A stretch of 64,000 nucleotides of DNA from Brevibacterium epidermidis NBRC 14811 (GCF_001570805.1 NZ_BCSJ01000015.1:186001-250000); one strand, 5' to 3'; counted from the first letter of the stretch, positions 8,887 through 18,937 are shown. The notes: generated by a model not told the origin, from the sequence alone. Made by a program: numbers and translations.

Positions 8887-9857
8887 GATTTCGTCCTCCA
8901 CGCCAGCACGAACACTCCCGCGAGGCCGAAGACGGCGATTCCGAGCGGAAGCACGGGCATATCGTGGACGATCGTGTACGAACGTCCGGGGGTGTTCGCC
9001 GCTTCCTGGCTCTGGATCTCTTCGACGATGCGGTCGATCGTCGAGGCCGATCCCATGTCGAACTGTTCGCCGCCGGTGCGGTCGGACACGGAACGCAGCT
9101 CCTTCGTCTGAGTGGTCGTCAGCACGGAGGGAGGGGAGAGGCTGTAGACGCGGACCTTCGCATCGACGGCGATATCGGCGGCTTCGTTGAGTTCGAACAG
9201 CGGTTCACCGGCGAGCATATTGTCCGTGGCGAAGATGATCGACCGGGACCGGTCCTCGTCCTTCCGGTCGAAGTTGTCGACGCAGCTGACGAGCCCGTCG
9301 CCGATGAGCGAGGAGCCGCCGATGTTCGGAGGCGAGGTCGACCACGAATAGTCAGTGCCCTCGGCGCCCCAGGTGCGGAACCCCTCCTCGGCTTCGGAGA
9401 GGAAGTTCTGGACCATGTCGTAGTCGTCGGTGAGCGGGAACGCGGAGACTGCGGTGGCATTGAACACGGTCAGGCCGATGCGTTCGCCGTCGAAGCGGTC
9501 GACGAGCTCCTGATAGGACTCGAGCAGATCGGCATCGTAGCCGAGCATCGACCCGGACACGTCGAGGCAGAGCATGACATCGCGCATCTTCCGCTCCGGG
9601 TTGACCGTCTCCACCCAGGCCGGTCGTGCGATTCCCGCCAACGCGGAGAGCCCGGTGAGGACGATGACGCCGAGGAGGGCGACCGTAGTCACCAGCCGTC
9701 TGTGCATGGCCCTGCGGAAACTCGGCAGGCCCGTCATCCGTCCGCTGTGGGCGACGGCGAGCGAGGACTCCGTCGCCTTCGGACGGCGGAAGAAGAAAAC
9801 TGCGGCTGCGGCGAGGGCCAGCAGGATGAGTGCCAGCCACCAGAACATCAGGACCAT
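8883..9857 (-). CDS. von Willebrand factor A domain membrane protein (first VWA gene)
   Basis: A 324-residue protein with N-terminal membrane segments (MFWWLALILLALAAAAVFFF, and a second one after residue 50), a VWA domain with an intact MIDAS motif (MLCLDVSGSM), and a C-terminal membrane helix before a short basic tail. The layout is that of BatA. Either ATG 9857 (GGTGG 4 nt upstream) or ATG 9848, which shares its A with the preceding stop (TGATG), could be the start; I list the longer form. It sits between a small membrane protein and the second VWA gene, with overlapping stops and starts, which implies tight co-expression. Confidence 0.8.
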   Translation of the reverse strand: MVLMFWWLALILLALAAAAVFFFRRPKATESSLAVAHSGRMTGLPSFRRAMHRRLVTTVALLGVIVLTGLSALAGIARPAWVETVNPERKMRDVMLCLDVSGSMLGYDADLLESYQELVDRFDGERIGLTVFNATAVSAFPLTDDYDMVQNFLSEAEEGFRTWGAEGTDYSWSTSPPNIGGSSLIGDGLVSCVDNFDRKDEDRSRSIIFATDNMLAGEPLFELNEAADIAVDAKVRVYSLSPPSVLTTTQTKELRSVSDRTGGEQFDMGSASTIDRIVEEIQSQEAANTPGRSYTIVHDMPVLPLGIAVFGLAGVFVLAWRTKS

Positions 9858-10300
9858 CGCGCCACCAGCTTCCGCGCCTCGGCGATCTGCGGCTGCAGAC
9901 CGGTCGGCTCTGCTTCGGCGAACTCTGCCTCGTAGAGGCCGAGCAGGCAGTCCGCGAGGTCGTCGAGACCGGCCACGGCCGCATCTCGGTAGGTCAGGTG
10001 TTCGGCTTTGACACCCCACGCGTCATGGGCGAATTCGCGCACGATCGTCGCCAGCTCCTGTGCCGATTCGCGCACGTCAGCCGCCTCGGCGCTCAGGTCG
10101 GACTCCACTGCGCTGATGCGGGAGAGGTAGGTGCTGCGCACGGGGATAGGGATGCGCGGTCCTGCCGACGGTGTGGCTCCGGCTGCGGCGCGGAAGAGCG
10201 GGGCGAAGAAGTTTCCGAGCACCAGCAGCAGTACGAAGCAGGCCGCCACGTACCACGCCGGTGAGACCTCCAGGGGCCCGATGAGTTCAGCGGGGCCCAC
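9848..10300 (-). CDS. Small membrane protein of the MoxR operon
   Basis: A 150-residue protein with one N-terminal membrane helix (AWYVAACFVLLLVLGNFFAPL, about 15-35) and a soluble, mostly helical, acidic remainder. I recognise no named domain. Position and size match the small helical proteins (DUF4381-like) found between DUF58 and VWA genes in MoxR operons. The GTG start at 10300 overlaps the end of the DUF58 gene by 14 nt. One CCGAGGCGG copy lies in its coding sequence, in the reverse orientation (10081). Confidence 0.6.
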   Translation of the reverse strand: MGPAELIGPLEVSPAWYVAACFVLLLVLGNFFAPLFRAAAGATPSAGPRIPIPVRSTYLSRISAVESDLSAEAADVRESAQELATIVREFAHDAWGVKAEHLTYRDAAVAGLDDLADCLLGLYEAEFAEAEPTGLQPQIAEARKLVARWS

Positions 10301-11171
10301 GGCGGTGCCTCAGCAGGAGAGTGTGGAGCCGGCCGAGGGCCGACTTCGGGTGATCGATTTCGATGTGGGCGATGCAGAGCTTCGCGAGAAGGTCGATGCG
10401 CTGTTGACGGCTGGCCGCCTCGGCGAGGGCGAATTCCTGTCGGACCTCGGGTTTCGTCATCACCGAGGTCGGCAGTCCGTGCTCGGGTCGGGCGACGTCG
10501 AACGGCGCCGAGGCGGCTGGCAGGCCTGCGAGGTCCGCGTCGGTGATCGTGATCCACAGGACTTCGTGTTGGGCGCGCAGGCGACGGATCGTCGCTTCGG
10601 CCTCCGGTCCCAGCGGAGCTTGGTCGGAGATGACGACGAGGAGCATCCGATGGTTGATATGGCTGGTGATCCACTGCAGCTGGGTGTTGATGGACCCGGG
10701 GGAGGTGCTGCCGGATTCGGCGAGGATCTGCTGCAGGAGGTGTTCGAGGTGGGCTTCGCTGCCCTTCCGCGGGGAGGCGGTGGTGTGGTCGGCATTCCCG
10801 TGGATGAGCATGACGTCGTCGGCGTGACGGACGGCGAGGTAGCCGACCATCCCGGCCATGAGGATGGCCAGGTGGCGTTTGTCGGCTCCGGCGGAGGTCA
10901 CGGCGTCGAAGTTCCTGGAAGTGTCGACGACGAGGCCGAGGATGTGCCGCCGGTGGGCGACATAGCGTTTGACCAGGGGTTCTGTGTGCCTGGCCGTGGC
11001 CTTCCAGTCGATGTCGCGGATCTCGTCACCGGGGATGTAGTCGCGCAGATCGTCGAAGTCGAGGCTGTGGCCGTGGAAGACCGAGGAGTAATCGCCGTCG
11101 AGGAGGCGCCGGGTCCGCCTGTGGGCGTGGATGGTCATCCGCGCCTTGATGCGATTGAGCAGGACAGTCAT
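10287..11171 (-). CDS. DUF58-domain protein
   Basis: A 294-residue protein of the DUF58 family, recognised by the signature DYIPGDEIRDIDWKATAR near residue 43 and the later VVDTSRNFD. DUF58 folds resemble VWA domains and these proteins are nearly always encoded directly after moxR. It lacks obvious membrane segments, unlike many larger DUF58 proteins. It lies 12 nt downstream of the MoxR gene. By association it may be a substrate adaptor of the MoxR ATPase; this is inference from conserved context. Confidence 0.85.
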   Translation of the reverse strand: MTVLLNRIKARMTIHAHRRTRRLLDGDYSSVFHGHSLDFDDLRDYIPGDEIRDIDWKATARHTEPLVKRYVAHRRHILGLVVDTSRNFDAVTSAGADKRHLAILMAGMVGYLAVRHADDVMLIHGNADHTTASPRKGSEAHLEHLLQQILAESGSTSPGSINTQLQWITSHINHRMLLVVISDQAPLGPEAEATIRRLRAQHEVLWITITDADLAGLPAASAPFDVARPEHGLPTSVMTKPEVRQEFALAEAASRQQRIDLLAKLCIAHIEIDHPKSALGRLHTLLLRHRRGPR

Positions 11172-11183
11172 CGGATTCGCCGA

Positions 11184-12179
11184 TCAGGGAGTGGGCACGG
11201 CCATGAGAAGGGCATCGACGATCTGTGCGCTCGTGATGTTCTCGGCGGCGGCTTCGAAATTGAGTTGGATGCGGTGGGCCAGCACGCGGTGGGCGAGGTC
11301 CTTGATGTCTTCGGGGATGACGTAGTTGCGGCCGCGGATCATCGCCAGCGCCCGGCCGGCGTTCGTGAACGCGATGGAAGCGCGCGGGCTGGCCCCGTAT
11401 TCGATGAACGGGGCGAAGCGGCCGAGGTACTTCGTCGTATTGCGGGTGGCGTGGACGAGTTCGACGAGATAGCGGGTGATGGCCGGGTCGATGTAGACGG
11501 TGCGGGCATAGCTCTGCATGGTCACGACATCGTCGAGGGTGCAGGCAGGATCGGGCACCGAGTCCTTGTCGAAGATCCCGGAGTCGAGACGGGAGAGGAT
11601 CTCGACCTCTTCGTTGGGGTTCGGGTGAGTGAGCAGATCCTTGATCATGAACCGGTCGAGCTGGGCTTCGGGCAGCTGGTAGGTACCCTCCTGTTCGATC
11701 GGGTTCTGCGTAGCCATGACGAGGAAGGGGCGGGGGAGTTCGAAGCGCTTGCCGCCGATCGTCGTCTGCTTCTCCTGCATGGCCTCGAGCATCGCCGACT
11801 GGGTCTTCGCCGACGACCGGTTGATCTCGTCGAGGAGGACGATGTTCGCATGTACCGGACCGAGCACGGTGTTGAACGAACCTTCGTGCGCGTTGTAGAT
11901 CTGTGAGCCGATGATGTCGGCCGGCAGCAGATCCGGGGTGCACTGGATGCGGGAGAACTTGCCGTCCACGGCATTGGCCAGAGCGGCAGCCGCCGTGGTC
12001 TTCGCCAGACCCGGCACACTCTCCAGCAGCAGGTGACCGCTGGAGAGGAGTCCGATGAGCAGTGATTCGCGCAGCCGCTGCTGCCCGACGACGAAATGGT
12101 CGAGGTAGGACTCCAGGGCCTTGAGGATCGTCTGTGCGTGCGCGATCTCCTGCGTGTTCGCCGGTGCCGTTGCCGTCAT
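11184..12179 (-). CDS. MoxR-family AAA+ ATPase
   Basis: A 331-residue AAA+ ATPase that leads the six-gene operon. The P-loop is the MoxR-type SVPGLAKTT (Lys60), Walker B is VLLDEINRSSAKTQ near 118, and sensor 1 is FLVMATQNPIEQEGTYQLPE. The C-terminal lid region has the family form. MoxR proteins are thought to act as chaperones that mature or insert partner complexes, often through VWA proteins such as those encoded downstream. The ATG at 12179 has a weak purine-rich stretch (GAGGGACC) upstream. Regulation is not evident. Confidence 0.9.
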   Translation of the reverse strand: MTATAPANTQEIAHAQTILKALESYLDHFVVGQQRLRESLLIGLLSSGHLLLESVPGLAKTTAAAALANAVDGKFSRIQCTPDLLPADIIGSQIYNAHEGSFNTVLGPVHANIVLLDEINRSSAKTQSAMLEAMQEKQTTIGGKRFELPRPFLVMATQNPIEQEGTYQLPEAQLDRFMIKDLLTHPNPNEEVEILSRLDSGIFDKDSVPDPACTLDDVVTMQSYARTVYIDPAITRYLVELVHATRNTTKYLGRFAPFIEYGASPRASIAFTNAGRALAMIRGRNYVIPEDIKDLAHRVLAHRIQLNFEAAAENITSAQIVDALLMAVPTP

Positions 12180-12740
12180 GGTCCCTCAGTCTCTCGGTGA
12201 TACTGGTCGCTCGCTGTCACGTGTCTCTTGGTGTGACCGTGGTCGTTCAGTCACGCAGCGCGATGCGTCTCTGTGGTCTCCAGCATATTGGCTGGCACTG
12301 ACACGCAACAGCCGAGGACGTTGCAGTGCTGACACACGGTGGCAACGATTCGGTCTGCTGCCGCCGGCCCGCCGCCTTGCGTTCCCGGCGGCCCGCCACC
12401 GTGCGTTCACGGCGGGGCAATCCCATGTCAGGACCGATCTGTAGTGTCGATGGAACCGACTAACAGATGGGAGGAGGAGCTTGTGATGATCGCCTCCATA
12501 TCGACGTGACCGGCACCGCACGGAGAAGTTCGAAATCGACGATCGCAGGTTCCGCGACATGCCCACAGGCAAAAATTTTTCCTGTGGAAAGCGGTGGAAA
12601 ACGGAGGTGGAGAACGAGTCGAAAATCGGCTCGGAAGCCGCCGATGCCAGCGTCCGCGCAGGTGATCGAACTACATGAGTGTCGTTCACAGCCTGTGGAC
12701 GATTGTGGACGGTGAGGACACAGGGTGTGGAACCTTCAAA
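12180..12740. other. Non-coding interval between the MoxR operon and the nrd promoter
   Basis: No convincing gene is visible on either strand; long open frames here have atypical composition. Two features stand out: a 24-bp unit repeated twice head to tail at 12365-12412 (first unit begins CGGCCCGCCGCC, second CGGCCCGCCACC, both followed by TGCGTTC), and a more AT-rich stretch from about 12530 with several TGTGGA words. The divergent promoters of the MoxR operon and nrdH must lie here. Confidence 0.5.
12365..12412. repeat. Two-copy 24-bp tandem repeat
   Basis: Units 12365-12388 and 12389-12412 agree at 21 of 24 positions by eye; the differences are single substitutions. Each unit could fold into a small GC hairpin around TGCGTTC. 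No function is apparent. Confidence 0.6.
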
Positions 12741-12800
12741 TGACACTGGTGTAACACTGGATATAGGGGTAAGGTCTAACCCGAACACAACATCTAGTGG
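12740..12800 (+). promoter_or_regulatory. nrd promoter with two NrdR-like boxes
   Basis: Two 16-bp sites resemble the known NrdR box ACACWATATATWGTGT: 12754-12769 (ACACTGGATATAGGGG, 12 of 16 matches) and 12785-12800 (ACACAACATCTAGTGG, 13 of 16). They start 31 bp apart, the three-turn spacing typical of NrdR operators. The first overlaps a possible -10 (TATAGG, 12762-12767) with ATGACA (12740-12745) as -35. The site lies about 110-150 bp before nrdH, so repression by NrdR when (d)ATP is high is expected. The nrdR gene itself is not in the window. Confidence 0.75.
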
Positions 12801-12907
12801 TCACCCCTGAGCCTGCGCCTCGTGATTTTCATCATGATCGAGCAGTTGACGGGACACGGTCACAGCCATCAGAATGCCGAACTGCACAGCAGAATGAAGG
12901 AGTCGTC

Positions 12908-13153
12908 ATGATCACCGTGTACACCAAGCCAGCTTGCGTCCAGTGCAATGCCACCTACCGTGCTCTCGACGCAAAGGGCCTGAAGTACAAGTCGGTGGAT
13001 CTCAGCGTCGACGAGAACGCCCTCGACGTCGTCAAGGCCATGGGCTACATGCAGGCTCCCGTCGTCGTCACCGACAACGATCACTGGTCGGGCTTCCGTC
13101 CGGACAAGATCGCTACTCTGACCGGCGAACAGTCTGCATCCGTCGTGGCCTGA
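12908..13153 (+). CDS. nrdH: Glutaredoxin-like electron donor NrdH
   Basis: An 81-residue thioredoxin-fold redoxin that reduces class Ib ribonucleotide reductase. The active site is C10-V-Q-C13, and the C-terminal WSGFRPDKI segment is the NrdH signature that separates it from glutaredoxins. ATG 12908 follows GAAGGAG at good spacing. It opens the nrdHIE operon, 5 nt before nrdI. Confidence 0.95.
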   Translation: MITVYTKPACVQCNATYRALDAKGLKYKSVDLSVDENALDVVKAMGYMQAPVVVTDNDHWSGFRPDKIATLTGEQSASVVA

Positions 13154-13158
13154 CGACA

Positions 13159-13572
13159 ATGTTGCTGGTCTACTTCTCTGCCAACTCCGAGTACACGCAC
13201 CGCTTCGTTGCGAAGCTGCATCACCCGGCAGTGCGGTTGCCGACGTTGACCAAAGAGCCGACGCTGCGAGTGGATGAGCCATTCGTTCTCGTCACCCCCA
13301 CCTACGGGGCCGGTCGCAATCGCGGGGCGGTTCCCAAGCAAGTCATCAAATTCCTCAATGTCGAAGAGAACCGGCGCCATCTGCTTGGTGTCATCGGCGC
13401 TGGAAACACCAACTTCGGCGAAGACTTCTGCCGCGCGGCCTTCAAGGTCGCGGAAAAGTGTCAAGTACCCCTCATGTATCGAGTCGAACTCCTGGGCACT
13501 CAGGAGGATGTCGACGCTGTAAACCAAGGATTGGACAAACTGTGCGCGAGCTCGCTGAAGACCGCAATGTAG
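13159..13572 (+). CDS. nrdI: Flavodoxin-like NrdI
   Basis: A 137-residue FMN protein that supplies the oxidant to assemble the dimanganese-tyrosyl radical cofactor of NrdF. Motifs: [14 protein letters not shown] at the N-terminus (phosphate loop) and [21 protein letters not shown] near residue 45, then [18 protein letters not shown] 13159 is 5 nt after the nrdH stop. The end overlaps the start of nrdE by 31 nt, indicating translational coupling. Confidence 0.94.
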   Translation: MLLVYFSANSEYTHRFVAKLHHPAVRLPTLTKEPTLRVDEPFVLVTPTYGAGRNRGAVPKQVIKFLNVEENRRHLLGVIGAGNTNFGEDFCRAAFKVAEKCQVPLMYRVELLGTQEDVDAVNQGLDKLCASSLKTAM

Positions 13573-15704
13573 AGGACATCATCCGCGAAGAGACGGATCT
13601 GGATTACCACGCGCTCAACGCGATGCTGAACCTGTACGACGAGGACGGCAGGATCCAGTTCGAGCGTGACAAGCAGGCTGCACGTCAGTACTTCCTGCAG
13701 CACGTGAACAACAACACCGTCTTCTTCCACAACCTCAAGGAGAAGCTCGACTACCTCGTCGAGAAGGACTACTACGAGCCCGAGGTCCTCGAGCAGTACT
13801 CCTTCGAGTTCATCGAGAAGCTGTCGGCACGCGCCTACGATCAGAAGTTCCGCTTCCAGACCTTCCTCGGCGCCTTCAAGTTCTACACCTCCTACACGCT
13901 GAAGACCTTCGACGGAAAGCGCTACCTCGAACGCTTCGAGGACCGCGTCGTCATGGTTGCTCTCTTCCTGGCACGCGGAGACGAGACGCTGGCCACCCAG
14001 CTCGTCGACGAGATCATCTCCGGTCGCTTCCAGCCAGCCACTCCGACGTTCCTCAACGCCGGCAAGAGGCAGCGCGGTGAGCTCGTCTCCTGCTTCCTGC
14101 TGCGCATCGAAGACAATATGGAGTCAATCGGCCGCTCCATCAACTCCGCTCTGCAGCTGTCCAAGCGCGGCGGCGGTGTGGCCTTCGCTCTGACGAACAT
14201 CCGCGAGTCCGGTGCCCCGATCAAGAAGATCGAGAACCAGTCATCCGGCGTCATCCCCGTCATGAAGCTGCTCGAGGACTCGTTCTCCTACGCCAACCAG
14301 CTCGGAGCACGTCAGGGCGCCGGTGCCGTGTATCTGCACGCCCACCACCCCGACATCTACAGCTTCCTCGACACCAAGCGCGAGAACGCCGACGAGAAGA
14401 TCCGGATCAAGACCCTGTCCCTGGGCGTCGTGATCCCGGACATCACCTTCGAACTGGCCAAGCGCAACGAGGACATGTACCTCTTCAGCCCCTACGACGT
14501 CGAGCGCGTCTACGGTGTGCCCTTCTCCGACATCAACGTCTCCGAGAAGTACACCGAGATGGTCGACAACGCGGCGATCAAGAAGAAGAAGATCAACGCC
14601 CGCGAGTTCTTCCAGACGCTGGCCGAGATCCAGTTCGAGTCCGGCTACCCGTACGTGATGTTCGAGGACACCGTCAACAAGGCGAACCCGATCGACGGCA
14701 AGATCATCATGTCCAACCTGTGCTCGGAGATCCTCCAGGTCTCCGAACCGAGCAAGTACGACGATGACCTCGGCTACGACGTCGTCGGCAAGGACATCTC
14801 CTGCAACCTCGGTTCGCTCAACATCGCGCTGACGATGGACTCGAGCAACTTCGGGCAGACCATCGAGACCGCGATCCGCGGACTCACCGCAGTCGCCGAG
14901 ACCTCGGACATCCAGTCCGTGCCCTCGATCGCCCGCGGTAACGACATGTCGCATGCCATCGGCCTGGGACAGATGAACCTGCACGGCTACCTGGCCCGTG
15001 AGCACATCTACTACGGCTCGGACGAAGGCCTGGACTTCACGAACATGTACTTCTACACCGTCGCCTATCACTGTGTGCGGGCGTCGATGGAGATCGCGAA
15101 GGAGCGCGGCGAGACCTTCGCCGGCTTCGAGCGCTCGAAGTACGCCACCGGCGAATACTTCGACAAGTACACCGATGAGGTCTGGGAACCGCGGACCGCG
15201 CGTGTGGCTGAGCTGTTCGCCGAGGCGAACGTGCACATCCCGACGCAGGATGACTGGCGTGAGCTCAAGGCTCAGGTGGCCGAGCATGGCATCTACAACC
15301 AGAACCTCCAGGCTGTGCCGCCGACCGGTTCGATCTCGTACATCAACAACTCGACCTCGTCGATCCACCCGGTCGCTTCGAAGATCGAGATCCGCAAGGA
15401 GGGCAAGGTCGGTCGCGTGTACTACCCGGCCCCCTTCATGGACAACGACAATCTCGAGTACTACCAGGATGCCTACGAGATCGGCTACGAGAAGATCATC
15501 GACACGTATGCCGAGGCCACGAAGCACGTGGATCAGGGTCTGTCGCTGACGCTGTTCTTCATGGACACGGCCACCACTCGTGACATCAACAAGGCGCAGA
15601 TCTACGCCTGGCGCAAGGGCATCAAGACGATCTACTACATCCGGCTGAGGCAGCTTGCTCTGCAGGGCACGGAAGTCGAAGGCTGCGTTTCCTGCATGCT
15701 CTGA
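13542..15704 (+). CDS. nrdE: Class Ib ribonucleoside-diphosphate reductase alpha subunit
   Basis: The 720-residue catalytic subunit converts ribonucleoside diphosphates to deoxy forms. Visible family blocks: [15 protein letters not shown] at the N-terminus, [20 protein letters not shown] with the first active-site cysteine, NLCSEIL and GSLNIALTM in the barrel, [25 protein letters not shown], and the C-terminal GCVSCML redox pair. I place the start at GTG 13542, the only plausible start upstream of the conserved region; it lies inside nrdI and has only a distant AAGGA. No ATP-cone is present, as expected for class Ib. No CCGAGGCGG repeat occurs in this gene. Confidence 0.95.
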   Translation: MRELAEDRNVEDIIREETDLDYHALNAMLNLYDEDGRIQFERDKQAARQYFLQHVNNNTVFFHNLKEKLDYLVEKDYYEPEVLEQYSFEFIEKLSARAYDQKFRFQTFLGAFKFYTSYTLKTFDGKRYLERFEDRVVMVALFLARGDETLATQLVDEIISGRFQPATPTFLNAGKRQRGELVSCFLLRIEDNMESIGRSINSALQLSKRGGGVAFALTNIRESGAPIKKIENQSSGVIPVMKLLEDSFSYANQLGARQGAGAVYLHAHHPDIYSFLDTKRENADEKIRIKTLSLGVVIPDITFELAKRNEDMYLFSPYDVERVYGVPFSDINVSEKYTEMVDNAAIKKKKINAREFFQTLAEIQFESGYPYVMFEDTVNKANPIDGKIIMSNLCSEILQVSEPSKYDDDLGYDVVGKDISCNLGSLNIALTMDSSNFGQTIETAIRGLTAVAETSDIQSVPSIARGNDMSHAIGLGQMNLHGYLAREHIYYGSDEGLDFTNMYFYTVAYHCVRASMEIAKERGETFAGFERSKYATGEYFDKYTDEVWEPRTARVAELFAEANVHIPTQDDWRELKAQVAEHGIYNQNLQAVPPTGSISYINNSTSSIHPVASKIEIRKEGKVGRVYYPAPFMDNDNLEYYQDAYEIGYEKIIDTYAEATKHVDQGLSLTLFFMDTATTRDINKAQIYAWRKGIKTIYYIRLRQLALQGTEVEGCVSCML

Positions 15705-15714
15705 TCAATGGAAT

Positions 15715-16822
<1,108 letters not shown>

Positions 16823-16844
16823 GTCCTCGTCCCACACATACCGA

Positions 16845-16882
16845 AACGGCCCATTCGAGCACGTACGCTCGGGTGGGCCGTT
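16845..16882 (+). terminator. Terminator after nrdF
   Basis: AACGGCCCATTCGAGC (16845-16860) pairs with GCTCGGGTGGGCCGTT (16867-16882), with two G-T pairs, around a 6-nt loop, and is followed by CGTCTT. It starts 22 nt after the nrdF stop. Confidence 0.75.
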
Positions 16883-16936
16883 CGTCTTGATGATCGGAGA
16901 CGAGACGACTCCGAGACCGACTTCGCTGTGAATGAC

Positions 16937-16980
16937 AGACGCCCACTTGCTGCGTAAAACCCGGCAGCAAGTGGGCGTCT
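16937..16980. terminator. Second, very strong terminator hairpin
   Basis: A perfect 17-bp stem: AGACGCCCACTTGCTGC (16937-16953) with its complement at 16964-16980, around a 10-nt loop. TCT follows on the plus strand, and on the minus strand GTCATTC follows. It backs up the nrdF terminator and can also stop the small minus-strand gene that ends at 17055. Confidence 0.8.
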
Positions 16981-17054
16981 TCTCAATCAGTCCGGATCAG
17001 GCCGGTCCTATGGGGCCGTGCTGATCCCTGCAGATCAGGGTGACCGATATCGGG

Positions 17055-17225
17055 TCAGGCGGCGGCCATCGGCGTGATCTCACGCAGCGAGGTGCCGGTG
17101 AACAGCACGAGACGGCCGGTCGCATCCTCGATCGTGATCTCGCCAGGAGCCTGACGGCTGATCCGGGGTTCGATCATTCCTGCGTGTGCGAGTCCGCGCT
17201 GGACCCACTGTGGGAACTCAGACAT
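17055..17225 (-). CDS. Small unknown protein, 56 residues
   Basis: A short gene with an exceptionally good ribosome site (AAAGGAGG, 7 nt before ATG 17225). The product begins MSEFPQWVQRGLAHAGMIEP and continues through ISRQAPGEITIEDATGRLVL to FTGTSLREITPMAAA. It is soluble, with no signal, membrane helix or Cys. The middle part looks like beta strands. I do not recognise the family. It lies between the nrdF terminators and the D,D-carboxypeptidase gene, on the same strand as the latter but 377 nt downstream of its stop, so it probably has its own promoter. Base use at third positions is high in GC, as for real genes. Confidence 0.7.
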   Translation of the reverse strand: MSEFPQWVQRGLAHAGMIEPRISRQAPGEITIEDATGRLVLFTGTSLREITPMAAA

Positions 17226-17602
17226 GGTTCCCTCCTTTCTTCAATTGTGAATAGCAGGCAACGACGCGCGCTATTCTTCAGGTTCTCAAGTCGGCGATTG
17301 GGTGGTCGCCATGGGGATCTGCGAGTCGAAGAGACACAGTGTCCGGAACATTCATCTGCAAAGTCGAACCACGATCGGGGCCTACGACTTCAAAAGCTTG
17401 TCGTCAGGAGCAACGCAACGATCGGTTCGATGAATGCGGACAACTTCGAACGCAAGTGACCATCATAGCGCGTTCACGCTCAGGTTGTCCATTCGACGTC
17501 AGAGATCGCGAATTGTGTTCGCGGATGCCTCCCCGACGCCCGCGCCGACTCCATCCCTGGCATCTGCGCCGACTCGCTCGCCGAGGCGGCCCTGGAATTC
17601 GG
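17226..17602. other. Intergenic region upstream of the small protein
   Basis: No gene is evident. It contains an inverted repeat GAATAGC / GCTATTC (17249-17255 and 17270-17276) just upstream of the small gene, possibly its promoter or operator, and one CCGAGGCGG copy at 17581-17589 near the carboxypeptidase stop. I see no clear terminator for the carboxypeptidase gene. Confidence 0.4.
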
Positions 17603-18829
17603 TTATCGTCGTCCCTGCATGCGTGCGCGCAGTCGCAGCCACAGGACCACGGTGAGGACGAACAGTACGACTCCGCCGACCAGGAGACCGAGCGCGAGGG
17701 GATTCTCCAGTGCCACACCGACGGATTGGGCTGCCGTCGACGATCCCGATTCGTCTGAGTCCTGAGTTCTCATCGGTCCGTTGGAATCCGATTCGGCACC
17801 GCCGGCATCACTCGAGCTTTCGGTGGCGGTTGGATCTGCCTCGGCGGTGGCCTGTACCCCTACGGGAACGGTCTGCAGCGATTTCGGGTCCTTCTGGGCG
17901 AAATCCCATTCGAGCAGGTCCTTGGCGACCTGGCGGGAATTGTTGTCGATGCCGAGCATCGTCGCGACCACACGGTGCCCGTCACGTTCGGCCACGGCCA
18001 CATACGAGCCCTTCGCGGCCCGGGTGAACCCGTTCTTCAGACCCAGCCCACCGTCGACCTGACCGACGATCTTCGTGTGGTTCTGGATCTCGTAGCCTTT
18101 GAACTTCTCCTTCGTCTGCGGGTTCTTCCCGCCCGGGAACTTAAAGGTCTCCGTGCCGATGACCTTCATGAGGTAGTCGTCCTCACAGACCGCCCACGCG
18201 AGCTTCATGAGGTCCTCAGCGGTCGTGTACTGGCCTTTCGCGTCCAGACCCGACGTGTTCTTCGCCTGCGTGTTCGACATGCCCAGCTCCGCGGCCTTCT
18301 CATTCATCAGCTTCACTGCCTTGGCCTGCCCGCCTGCTGCTCGCCCCAGAGCATTCGCCGCATCATTGGCGCTCGACATCAGCATCGCGTGGAAGAGCAG
18401 ATCGATGGAGTACTTGTTCGTCTGCATGAGACCGACCTTCGTCCCGTCGATCTCCATATCCTCGAACTCGGCGGTCACTTTCTTCTTCTTGTCGTCGAAC
18501 TCGTCGACGAGAGCCAGAGCCGTGAGCAGTTTGATCGTCGAAGCCGGAGCGTGTCGTTTCTCTACGTTCTTCGCCACATGCAGCTCACCGGAGTCGAGGT
18601 CGCCCACGAGCCAGGACGTACCCGTCGGCTTCGGCGGCTTCGTCTCGTCACCGAGGTCATCGGGGCTGACGTACGCCGGTGCCGTCGATTCTGCCGGCTG
18701 GGGCGCCGCCTGCGCGGGTGCGGGGGAGTGGACGAGCTGTGCGGCAAGCATGAGCAGCGCGGCAGCGATGCCGAGGATGCTCAGGGACAGGACACGTTGT
18801 GAGGAAGCAGTCGAGCGGGTGAAACGCAT
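17603..18829 (-). CDS. D-alanyl-D-alanine carboxypeptidase (peptidase S11)
   Basis: A 408-residue penicillin-binding protein that trims peptidoglycan stem peptides outside the membrane. An N-terminal signal segment (about 12-32, LSLSILGIAAALLMLAAQ) is followed by the S11 domain: S97-T-I-K100 (SxxK), S153-A-N155 (SxN), and the third motif as KNG in GLKNGFT rather than KTG. A low-complexity Asp/Ser stretch precedes a C-terminal membrane helix (LALGLLVGGVVLFVLTVVLW) and a basic tail, so it is anchored like other actinobacterial DacC proteins. TAGACT (18837-18842) ends 7 nt before the ATG with no Shine-Dalgarno, which suggests a leaderless mRNA. Confidence 0.9.
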   Translation of the reverse strand: MRFTRSTASSQRVLSLSILGIAAALLMLAAQLVHSPAPAQAAPQPAESTAPAYVSPDDLGDETKPPKPTGTSWLVGDLDSGELHVAKNVEKRHAPASTIKLLTALALVDEFDDKKKKVTAEFEDMEIDGTKVGLMQTNKYSIDLLFHAMLMSSANDAANALGRAAGGQAKAVKLMNEKAAELGMSNTQAKNTSGLDAKGQYTTAEDLMKLAWAVCEDDYLMKVIGTETFKFPGGKNPQTKEKFKGYEIQNHTKIVGQVDGGLGLKNGFTRAAKGSYVAVAERDGHRVVATMLGIDNNSRQVAKDLLEWDFAQKDPKSLQTVPVGVQATAEADPTATESSSDAGGAESDSNGPMRTQDSDESGSSTAAQSVGVALENPLALGLLVGGVVLFVLTVVLWLRLRARMQGRR

Positions 18830-18937
18830 GCGCCCCAGTCTACTTTCGCTGCAACCGGTCCGTCCTCAGGTTTCCCTCACCTGCACATCATCGTCCTCAA
18901 GCGAAGAAACACCCCCCACCGAGGCTGGACAGACGAA

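Noticed and set aside
12186..12788. Minus-strand frame between the MoxR operon and nrdH
   Set aside because: Covers the nrd promoter and NrdR boxes; composition is not protein-like and no ribosome site was seen.
14241..15527. Minus-strand open frame opposite nrdE
   Set aside because: Antisense of a conserved gene; Val/Asp-rich shadow without any domain.
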